Source of the DNA: CAXBPY01 sp003455275
Lineage (GTDB): Bacteria; Bacteroidota; Bacteroidia; Chitinophagales; UBA10324
NCBI GenBank assembly: GCA_963977675.1
Contig: CAXBPY010000065.1
Span: 1-14,622 of the forward strand
Length of the DNA: 14,622 bases
Direction: 5' to 3'
Positions 6,990 to 12,649 of this stretch are shown here, one piece after another. The notes under the pieces were generated by a model. That model did no database searches and had not been told where the DNA came from. It saw only the letters and a list, made by a program, of their open reading frames with translations. Position 1 is the first letter of the stretch, and the number at the start of each line of letters is the position of its first letter. Both the position numbers and the translations under genes were made by a program.

Positions 6990-8243
6990 TTAGTCGCTAT
7001 ATTTTTTGAAAATCACAGAAGCATTGTGACCACCAAATCCGAAAGTATTATTAAGCGCATAATTCACAACCCGCTTTTGAGCGGAATTGGGTGTAAGGTT
7101 GAGCCTTGAATCAATTTCAGGATCCCGGTTAAACTGGTTAATAGTTGGAGGAATAATTCCTTCCTGGATTGCCATAATACATGCAAGACTTTCAACGGCT
7201 CCTGCTGCTCCGAGCAGGTGTCCCGTCATTGACTTAGTAGAAGATATATTTATGTCATAAATCTTTTCGCCGAAAACACGATTGATAGCCTTCAGTTCAA
7301 TGCCATCACCCATGGGAGTTGAAGTGCCGTGAACATTTATATAATCAATCTTGTCAATTGTAATTCCGGCATCTTCCAATACATTTTCCATTACATATTG
7401 TGCACCTATTCCTTCAGGATGAGGGGCTGTAATATGATAAGCATCTCCGCTCATTCCTCCGCCAGCAACCTCGGCGTAAATTTTTGCGCCGCGTGCTTTT
7501 GCGTGTTCTAACTCTTCAAGTATCAATGCACCGGCGCCTTCACCACAAACAAATCCATCGCGATCTGCATCAAAAGGACGCGAAGCGGTAAGAGGATCGT
7601 CGTTGCGTTCGCTCATGGCTTTAGCAGAAGAGAAACCACCAATACCAGGAATAGTTATAGGCGCTTCGGAACCGCCAGTAATAATGATGCTGCTCTTATC
7701 GAGTCGAATCATATTATAGGCATCAATAATTGTATTTGTTGAAGTGGCACATGCTGAGCAGACAGCGTAATTTGGTCCGTGGAATCCATACTTAATAGAA
7801 ATCTGACCTGCTGCAATGTCGAGGATCATTTTAGGAACAAAGAATGGATTGAAGCGAGGTGTTCCATCGCCTTTATAAAAGTCGCGCAGTTCATCAGTAA
7901 TTTGCTGAATGCCTCCGATACCGGAGCCCCACAATACTCCTGCTTTACGGCGATTTATTTTTTCAATCTCAATTCCTGAATCCTTCATTGCTTCGGCTGC
8001 AGCAACCAAAGCAAACTGAGTAAAACGATCAAGTTTGCGCGCCTCTTTCTTATCCAGATAAAGAGATGCATCGAAATTTTTTACCTCGCATGCTATGCGC
8101 GTTTTAAACTTCGATGCGTCAAATAAGGTAATAGGTCCAGCGCCGCTGACACCCGCCTTCATGTTGTTCCATGTTTCGGCTGCGGTGAGACCGAGCGGAG
8201 TAAGGGCACCCAGGCCTGTAACTACTACTCGCTTTAACTCCAT
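6990..8243 (-). CDS. fabF: 3-oxoacyl-[acyl-carrier-protein] synthase II (KAS II)
   Basis: 417 residues, the usual length. It condenses malonyl-ACP with acyl-ACP in the cytoplasm, the chain-extending step of type II fatty-acid synthesis. The thiolase fold is complete: catalytic C165 in VCSACATS, H305 in NVHGTSTPMGD, K337 and H342 in STKSMTGHLLGAAG, and the glycine-rich NNTFGFGGHN loop (398-407) near the C-terminus. The Cys-His-His triad distinguishes it from the Cys-His-Asn FabH type. It lies 15 nt after acpP, whose product carries its substrates, and 3 nt before the rnc TTG start, so the three genes are almost certainly one transcript. FabF is preferred to FabB because of the length, the N-terminal RVVVTGLGALTPLG and the pairing with acpP. 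Confidence 0.97.
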   Translation of the reverse strand: MELKRVVVTGLGALTPLGLTAAETWNNMKAGVSGAGPITLFDASKFKTRIACEVKNFDASLYLDKKEARKLDRFTQFALVAAAEAMKDSGIEIEKINRRKAGVLWGSGIGGIQQITDELRDFYKGDGTPRFNPFFVPKMILDIAAGQISIKYGFHGPNYAVCSACATSTNTIIDAYNMIRLDKSSIIITGGSEAPITIPGIGGFSSAKAMSERNDDPLTASRPFDADRDGFVCGEGAGALILEELEHAKARGAKIYAEVAGGGMSGDAYHITAPHPEGIGAQYVMENVLEDAGITIDKIDYINVHGTSTPMGDGIELKAINRVFGEKIYDINISSTKSMTGHLLGAAGAVESLACIMAIQEGIIPPTINQFNRDPEIDSRLNLTPNSAQKRVVNYALNNTFGFGGHNASVIFKKYSD

Positions 8244-8258
8244 TAAATAAAAGGTGAT

Positions 8259-8498
8259 TTATGCCTTTACATTTTGCTCTACATAAGCAATTGCCTGACC
8301 AACAGATGTGATGGTTTCAGCTTGTTCGTCGGGAATAGAAATGTTGAACTCTTTTTCGAATTCCATAATAAGTTCAACAGTGTCCAATGAATCCGCTCCC
8401 AGGTCATTTGTGAAAGTGGCTTCGTTGGTTACTTCGCTTTCATCAACGCCCAACTTGTCGATGATGATTTTTTTAACGCGAGCTGCAATGTCTGACAT
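8259..8498 (-). CDS. acpP: Acyl carrier protein
   Basis: 79 residues, strongly acidic. The GADSLDTVEL motif places the phosphopantetheine attachment serine at S37, which carries growing acyl chains as thioesters during fatty-acid and lipid synthesis. The four-helix pattern is intact, with VKKIIIDKLGV at the start and ITSVGQAIAYVEQ at the end. It is the first gene of acpP-fabF-rnc. The leader is A-rich (AAAAAAAACAAAACAAACAA in mRNA sense) with no Shine-Dalgarno sequence, as usual for highly expressed Bacteroidota genes. A candidate promoter overlapping a palindrome lies just upstream. Confidence 0.97.
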   Translation of the reverse strand: MSDIAARVKKIIIDKLGVDESEVTNEATFTNDLGADSLDTVELIMEFEKEFNISIPDEQAETITSVGQAIAYVEQNVKA

Positions 8499-8532
8499 AA
8501 CAGATTGTTTGTTTTGTTTTTTTTAAGAGTTG

Positions 8533-8564
8533 CAAATAAAATAAGAAGTGTGCTCTCTTGCAAG
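8533..8564 (-). promoter_or_regulatory. Candidate acpP promoter (Bacteroidota type)
   Basis: In minus sense, CTTG (8564-8561) is followed after 20 nt by TTTATTTG (8540-8533), one base from the TAnnTTTG -7 consensus; CTTG is one base from the TTTG -33 box. Transcription would begin near 8527, giving a leader of about 30 nt before the acpP ATG. The match is imperfect and the call is inferred from position. Confidence 0.4.
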
Positions 8565-8566
8565 AG
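8555..8566. promoter_or_regulatory. Perfect 12-bp palindrome CTCTTGCAAGAG over the acpP -33 box
   Basis: The palindrome covers the CTTG -33 element of the candidate acpP promoter. A dimeric regulator bound here would block initiation, so it is a candidate operator for fatty-acid genes. A 12-bp palindrome is expected by chance about three or four times in a window this size, so position is the main argument. Confidence 0.25.
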
Positions 8567-8682
8567 TGAAAATGAGTGGAAGCATTTTATATTATTTAAT
8601 AATGTAAATGGGTATCTGATTAAAGTTTACAAGAACAACAAGAAAACAATATTCATTCGTTTTAGAATATAATATTTACCAA

Positions 8683-9632
8683 ATGAAGAAATGGTTGAAG
8701 CGAATAGGATTGACTTTATTTATTCTGTTCATTCTATTGAATACAATGGCGGCTTTTCATGCATGGAGGTTCACACATTTTTACAAAGACGGAGTGAAGC
8801 CCCCTGTTGAAATAAATTTTTGGGAAAAGATATCAGCTCTTTTTTTTGGGATTAATTATCCGAAAAGTGTCATCATTGATACACTTGATGTGCCTCATGT
8901 TACTGTTGGTTTTTTTACTGAAGACAGTTTGAAGTTGGAAGCATGGTATCTCTCACATTCTTCTGATTCTTTGTATCAGCATAAAGGAACTGTTCTGGTT
9001 TTTCATGGGCACGCTAGCAACAGAAGCGGAGTGATTGAGGAGACAAAGGAATTTTTCAATCTTGGTTACGATGTTCTTTCAACAGATTTCCGTGCTCACG
9101 GAAACAGGAGGGCAGCTCCTGCACAATAGGTTGGAAAGAAATTAGAGATGTGAAAGCTGCTTATGATTTCATAAGGTTAAAAGGAGAAAATGATATCATA
9201 CTTTATGGAGTTTCTCTTGGCGCTGCCACAATTCTTAGAGCGATGAATGAATATTCACTTTCACCTGAAAAAATAATTTTAGAAATGCCTTTTGGCTCAT
9301 TGGAAAAAGCTGTGGAAGGAAGAGTTAAACTGATGAGACTTCCTGTGCAACCAATCAGTAGTTTGCTTACTTTCTGGGGCGGGCTGGAAAATGGCTTTTG
9401 GGCTTTCGGCTTTAAACCAACAGAATACGCTTACAAAATTCACTGCCCGGTTTTATTACAATGGGGGAAATTGGATACCAGGGTAAGCGAGGCAGAAACA
9501 GATTCTATCTACTCACATTTTATATCTTCAAATAAAAAAATTGTAAAGTATAGCATGAGCGGGCATCAGAGTTTGTGTAAAAACGAGCATGAAAAATGGA
9601 TAACAGGGGTTTCAGATTTTTTAAAAAAATAG
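8683..9632 (+). pseudogene. Membrane-anchored alpha/beta hydrolase, interrupted by a one-base deletion
   Basis: Two adjacent frames are halves of one protein. Part 1 (8683-9129, 148 codons) has a membrane anchor (residues 8-24) and the first half of an alpha/beta fold: GTVLVFHGHASNRS with the HG oxyanion-hole motif, then VLSTDFRAHGN. Part 2, in the -1 frame from about 9108 to 9632, has the nucleophile elbow YGVSLGAA (serine at 9213-9215), the acid in QWGKLDTRVS and the histidine in SGHQS. One base inserted between 9107 and 9108 would give HGN-S/R-EGSSCTIGWKEIRDVKAAYDF, the expected continuous fold, and an intact protein of 316 residues. The first frame instead runs into TAG at 9127-9129. No slippery heptamer supports programmed frameshifting. 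The rest is well preserved with all three catalytic residues, so this is either a very recent mutation or a sequencing or assembly error. Substrate unknown; members of the superfamily include serine esterases, lipases and peptidases. Confidence 0.8.
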
Positions 9633-9689
9633 CTTTCAATTTTAGTTTCAATTCCGAAACCTGAAGGAATACAAAATGAATTAAAATAA

Positions 9690-9721
9690 AAATGCCTCAA
9701 TGATTTTACATTGAGGCATTT
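9690..9721. terminator. Strong bidirectional intrinsic terminator
   Basis: A perfect 13-bp stem, AAATGCCTCAATG (9690-9702) and CATTGAGGCATTT (9709-9721), closes a 6-nt loop ATTTTA. On the plus strand it is followed by CTTTTTT; on the minus strand by TTATTTTAATTC. It sits between the converging hydrolase gene and rplO, so it can stop transcripts from both sides and marks the 3' end of the ribosomal cluster. Confidence 0.9.
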
Positions 9722-9740
9722 CTTTTTTGGTTGTTAGTGT

Positions 9741-10214
9741 TTACTCCTTGGTAACTACTTTTTTCTTTTCAATAAGAGTGATGCTTCCACCATTTGCTTC
9801 AATAACACTTTTTGCCTTTGCACTTACTGCATTCACATTAAAGGTAAGTTTAGCAGTCATTTCGCCATCGCCGAGAATTTTAATCAAAGCATCGCGCTTT
9901 ACATATCCGTGCTCACGAAGAGTATCGAAATCAAAAGTCTTGAGGTTATGACGATCAGCAATACGCTGTACATCATTGAGGTTGAAAATGGTGAACTCAA
10001 CACGGAATGGATTCTTAAATCCGAACTTAGGCAATCGGCGTTGTAATGGCATCTGTCCACCTTCAAAACCCCATTTGCGCTTGTAACCTGAACGCTGTCC
10101 GGCTCCTTTGTTCCCGCGAGTTGAAGTTCCGCCGTGTCCGCTTCCTTGACCGCGTCCTATTCTCTTTCTTTTCTTAACCGCGCCTTCAGCGGGTTTTAAA
10201 TTATGTAATGCCAT
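9741..10214 (-). CDS. rplO: 50S ribosomal protein L15
   Basis: 157 residues. The N-terminal half is the basic, glycine-rich extension that threads into 23S rRNA (KKRKRIGRGQGSGHGG, then RGNKGAGQRSG), followed by GFEGGQMPLQRRLPKFGF, the L15 hallmark. The C-terminal half is the small globular domain. It is the last gene of the cluster and starts 18 nt after rpmD. In most bacteria secY follows directly; here a terminator comes 19 nt after the stop instead. Confidence 0.97.
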   Translation of the reverse strand: MALHNLKPAEGAVKKRKRIGRGQGSGHGGTSTRGNKGAGQRSGYKRKWGFEGGQMPLQRRLPKFGFKNPFRVEFTIFNLNDVQRIADRHNLKTFDFDTLREHGYVKRDALIKILGDGEMTAKLTFNVNAVSAKAKSVIEANGGSITLIEKKKVVTKE

Positions 10215-10232
10215 GACTGAATTTCTTAACTG

Positions 10233-10418
10233 TTAATCATTTACATTTTCAACTGTAACAAGATGAGATACTTTCTTCACCATTCCGAGAATTGCAGGAG
10301 TTGCTTCCTGGATTACTGGCACTTTAACTTTACTGATTCCTAAAGCACGGATAGTTCTCTTCTGGCGATCAGGGCGATCTATCGCACTTTTTACTTGGGT
10401 AATCTTAATCTTTGCCAT
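10233..10418 (-). CDS. rpmD: 50S ribosomal protein L30
   Basis: 61 residues, the normal length for the short bacterial form. It opens with AKIKITQVKSAIDRPDRQKRT, matching the L30 pattern in which a short strand leads into the R-P-x-x-Q-K-x-T-[IL]-x-x-LG motif, completed here by RALGISKV. It binds 23S rRNA on the large subunit. It lies between rpsE (48 nt) and rplO (18 nt), its standard place. No Shine-Dalgarno sequence precedes the ATG. Confidence 0.95.
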   Translation of the reverse strand: MAKIKITQVKSAIDRPDRQKRTIRALGISKVKVPVIQEATPAILGMVKKVSHLVTVENVND

Positions 10419-10466
10419 AGTTGAAAAATATTCTGAGTTCTTATTAATTCTATTCTAAAAAAATTA

Positions 10467-10985
10467 TTATCCGTTAAACACTCTCTTCATGCTGATTCCC
10501 CGTGTTTGAGAAACATTAATTGGGTCGCGCATATCGGTGAGGGCTTTTATCGTTGCCTTTACTACATTGTGAGGATTAGAAGATCCTAATGATTTAGCTA
10601 AAACATCTGTAACCCCAGCGCTCTCAAGTACTGCACGCATGGCACCCCCGGCAATTACACCAGTTCCGTGTGAAGCCGGCTTAATCCAAACTTTTGACGC
10701 CCCGAATTTAGTTACCTGCTCATGCGGAACAGTTCCTTTTAGAACATGAACTTTCACTAAATTTTTCTTGGCATCATCTATTCCTTTTGTAATTGCTTCT
10801 TGTACCTCACGGGCTTTTCCAAGGCCGTGTCCAACAATACCAGCGCCGTCACCAACAACTACTAATGCTGAAAAGCTGAATGTGCGCCCGCCCTTGGTTG
10901 TTTTTACCACACGATTCACACTTACTACTTTATCTTTTAAATCTAATTCGCTGGCTTTAACCCGCTGTATGTTTGATTGAGACAT
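10467..10985 (-). CDS. rpsE: 30S ribosomal protein S5
   Basis: 172 residues. The N-terminal double-stranded-RNA-binding-like domain begins near residue 15 and carries KTTKGGRTFSFSALVVVGD and VGHGLGKAREV. The C-terminal domain carries GGAMRAVLESAGV and KSLGSSNPHNVVKA, both diagnostic of S5. The protein sits at the mRNA entry side of the small subunit and affects decoding fidelity. It keeps its usual neighbours, rplR upstream (27 nt) and rpmD downstream (48 nt). Confidence 0.97.
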   Translation of the reverse strand: MSQSNIQRVKASELDLKDKVVSVNRVVKTTKGGRTFSFSALVVVGDGAGIVGHGLGKAREVQEAITKGIDDAKKNLVKVHVLKGTVPHEQVTKFGASKVWIKPASHGTGVIAGGAMRAVLESAGVTDVLAKSLGSSNPHNVVKATIKALTDMRDPINVSQTRGISMKRVFNG

Positions 10986-11012
10986 TATCTTTAGAAAATG
11001 ATTTTTTAATAA

Positions 11013-11360
11013 TTAAAAAGTTAAACCGCCTTCTCGTGCTCCTTCCGCAATGGCTTTTATTCTTCCGTGATATAAGTAACCGCTACGGTCAAAAACTGCA
11101 AGTTTGATTCCTTTATCCACAGCCATCTTTCCTATTTCAATTCCGATTTGCTTTGCCTGTTCAACCTTGGTTCCTTTAATATCTTTATATTCTCGTGTAG
11201 AAGTTGAAAGGATAGTGTGCCCTTGTGAATCATCAATTAACTGTACATAAACTTCACTGTTGCTTCTAAAAACTGAAATTCGCGGGCGCTCAGTAGTTCC
11301 AGCAAGTTTCTTGCGAATCTTTTTATGAATTTTAGCTCTGTGGCTAAGTCTCTTTGGCAT
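11013..11360 (-). CDS. rplR: 50S ribosomal protein L18
   Basis: 115 residues, close to the family norm. The basic N-terminus (RAKIHKKIRKKLAGT) is followed by ERPRISVFRSNSEVYVQLIDD and ends with FDRSGYLYHGRIKAIAEGAREGGLTF, the canonical L18 C-terminus that contacts 5S rRNA. With L5 it helps anchor 5S rRNA in the large subunit, although the L5 gene is not nearby. It starts 24 nt after rplF. Confidence 0.97.
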   Translation of the reverse strand: MPKRLSHRAKIHKKIRKKLAGTTERPRISVFRSNSEVYVQLIDDSQGHTILSTSTREYKDIKGTKVEQAKQIGIEIGKMAVDKGIKLAVFDRSGYLYHGRIKAIAEGAREGGLTF

Positions 11361-11384
11361 AGTTCAATTGTTTTTTTCTTTAGA

Positions 11385-11948
11385 TTATTTAGCAGCTGTT
11401 GCGGCACTCTTACCGGCTTTCCGACGAAGCACTTCTCCAACAAACTTGATTCCTTTACCTTTATAAGGTTCCGGACGACGAACCTCTCGAATTTTAGCCG
11501 CCATTTGCCCGAGTAATTGCTTGTCAACCGATTCCAAAGTTATTATTGGATTTTGTCCTTTCTCCTGAGCAGTGGTTGCCTTAACTTCTTTTGGCATCAT
11601 GAACAAAACAGGGTGAGAAAATCCTACACTCAATTCCAGAAGCTGACCTGTTGCAGAGGCACGAAATCCAACACCCACTAACTCAAGTTGTGTTTTATAG
11701 CCTTCAGAAACACCAGTTACCATGTTATGAATCAGCGCACGATATAAACCATGCATTGCACGATGACGCTTTTGTTCAGTTTGTCTTTCAATGATTACTG
11801 TTTCTCCATCAACTTTAACAGTAATCCCTGAATCAACTTTTTGTTTCAGTTCACCTTTTGGACCTTTAACAGATACCAAATTATTTGCAGCAACATTTAC
11901 AGTTACTCCTTTTGGCACCGATACAGGCATTTTTCCTATTCTTGACAT
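11385..11948 (-). CDS. rplF: 50S ribosomal protein L6
   Basis: 187 residues in two similar L6 domains. The first opens MSRIGKMPVSVPKGV and includes SVKGPKGEL; the second carries GVGFRAS and the diagnostic RRPEPYKGKGIKF near residue 160. A short alanine- and lysine-rich tail (GKSAATAAK) is slightly longer than in many bacteria. L6 lies near the factor-binding site of the large subunit. It begins 11 nt after rpsH. Confidence 0.97.
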   Translation of the reverse strand: MSRIGKMPVSVPKGVTVNVAANNLVSVKGPKGELKQKVDSGITVKVDGETVIIERQTEQKRHRAMHGLYRALIHNMVTGVSEGYKTQLELVGVGFRASATGQLLELSVGFSHPVLFMMPKEVKATTAQEKGQNPIITLESVDKQLLGQMAAKIREVRRPEPYKGKGIKFVGEVLRRKAGKSAATAAK

Positions 11949-11959
11949 TACTCTTAATT

Positions 11960-12361
11960 TTAACTTATAGAAAATAAAACTTCACCACCGACATTATTCG
12001 CTCTTGCCTCTTTTTCTGTCATCAATCCTTTTGGAGTACTGATTACTACGGTTCCCAAACCATTTAGAGTTCGGGGAAGTTCTTTGGTTCCTGCATAGCT
12101 GCGCAATCCGGGGCGGCTCATGCGGCGCATATTTCTGATTGCAGGAAGCTTTGTTTCAGGATGATACTTAAGAGCAATCATAATAGTGCCCTGCGGACCT
12201 TTTGAATCATCAAACTTGTATTTAAGAATATATCCTTGCTTATAAAGAATTTCGGTAATGCTTTTCTTAAGGTTAGATGCAGGAATTTCCACTATTCGGT
12301 GATGAGCATTTTGCCCATTGCGAATCCGGGTTAAGTAGTCTGAAATTGGATCAGTTGTCAT
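11960..12361 (-). CDS. rpsH: 30S ribosomal protein S8
   Basis: 133 residues from the ATG at 12361-12359, beginning MTTDPISDYLTRIRNG, the usual S8 start. The C-terminal signature is intact: RPGLRSYAG, then LNGLGTVVISTPKGLMTEKEAR and NVGGEVLFSIS. S8 binds 16S rRNA helix 21 early in assembly and in Escherichia coli also represses the spc operon. An upstream in-frame TTG (12397) would add 12 residues, but its bases form the -7 promoter box and the added residues are not S8-like, so it is rejected. It is the first gene of this cluster; rpsN, which normally precedes it, is absent. Confidence 0.97.
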   Translation of the reverse strand: MTTDPISDYLTRIRNGQNAHHRIVEIPASNLKKSITEILYKQGYILKYKFDDSKGPQGTIMIALKYHPETKLPAIRNMRRMSRPGLRSYAGTKELPRTLNGLGTVVISTPKGLMTEKEARANNVGGEVLFSIS

Positions 12362-12375
12362 AATGAAATTATTAC

Positions 12376-12390
12376 CCCCATTTTTTGGGG
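12376..12390 (-). promoter_or_regulatory. Hairpin at the predicted 5' end of the rpsH mRNA
   Basis: In minus sense CCCCA (12390-12386) pairs with TGGGG (12380-12376) around a 5-nt loop of A. Counting from the -7 box at 12402-12395, transcription should start near 12389, so the mRNA would begin with this stem. It ends 14 nt before the rpsH ATG. Likely roles are protection of the 5' end or translational control. No known S8-binding element is recognisable in it. Confidence 0.45.
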
Positions 12391-12394
12391 ACGG

Positions 12395-12425
12395 CAAATG
12401 TAATCACCTAATTCATTTAACCAAG
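12395..12425 (-). promoter_or_regulatory. Promoter of the rpsH-rplO cluster
   Basis: In minus sense CTTG (12425-12422), then 19 nt, then TACATTTG (12402-12395), a perfect match to the Bacteroidota TAnnTTTG -7 box with a near-match -33 box at good spacing. It lies directly in front of rpsH and gives a leader of about 28 nt. Confidence 0.65.
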
Positions 12426-12558
12426 AGTGGAATAAGAAAAGAAAACATGCGATTTTGATTCATGAATCGAATTGGACTCATGAAATTATTCGGACACTTT
12501 CTTTGGTTAATGCGTTACTTGATATTTGAATTATTGTGTTGCGCAATTAATCAAAATT

Positions 12559-12589
12559 CTTGTTGTTTTAATCTCGACTCTTACTTTTC
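12559..12589 (+). promoter_or_regulatory. Candidate promoter of the tandem amidohydrolase gene
   Basis: CTTG (12559-12562), 19 nt, TACTTTTC (12582-12589). The -7 box misses only the last base of TAnnTTTG, and the spacing equals that of the rpsH promoter. Transcription would start near 12596, leaving a leader of about 54 nt that contains the dyad at 12606-12620. Confidence 0.4.
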
Positions 12590-12605
12590 GCTCCCCGAAA
12601 AAATA

Positions 12606-12631
12606 TTCGATGAAATCGAAGATTCATGAAT
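12606..12631. promoter_or_regulatory. Adjacent dyad elements in the amidohydrolase leader
   Basis: TTCGAT-GAA-ATCGAA (12606-12620) is a perfect 6-bp inverted repeat, abutted by GATTCATGAAT (12621-12631). The same 11 bases recur at 12457-12467 as part of a perfect 12-bp palindrome GATTCATGAATC. They could be operator sites or, in RNA, a small stem before the start codon. Confidence 0.3.
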
Positions 12632-12649
12632 GCCAATAAAAACAGTTGA

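Noticed and set aside
8840..8847. T8 homopolymer in the hydrolase gene as a phase-variation tract
   Set aside because: The reading frame is intact across it, and runs of this length are frequent in AT-rich genomes; the actual lesion is elsewhere.
9100..9115. Programmed ribosomal frameshift in the hydrolase (AGG AGG codons, SD-like AGGAGG)
   Set aside because: Restoring the frame needs a -1 shift, there is no X-XXY-YYZ heptamer, and tandem AGG codons favour +1 shifts. A single lost base explains it more simply.
793..9740. A defence or mobile genetic system
   Set aside because: No integrase, transposase, toxin-antitoxin pair, nuclease cluster, CRISPR repeat or attachment-site duplication is visible; the genes are housekeeping or cell-surface types.
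12362..12397. A 12-residue N-terminal extension of S8 from an upstream TTG
   Set aside because: The TTG is part of the TACATTTG promoter box, the extension would span the hairpin, and S8 proteins normally begin at the internal M-T-x-D-P-I-x-D.
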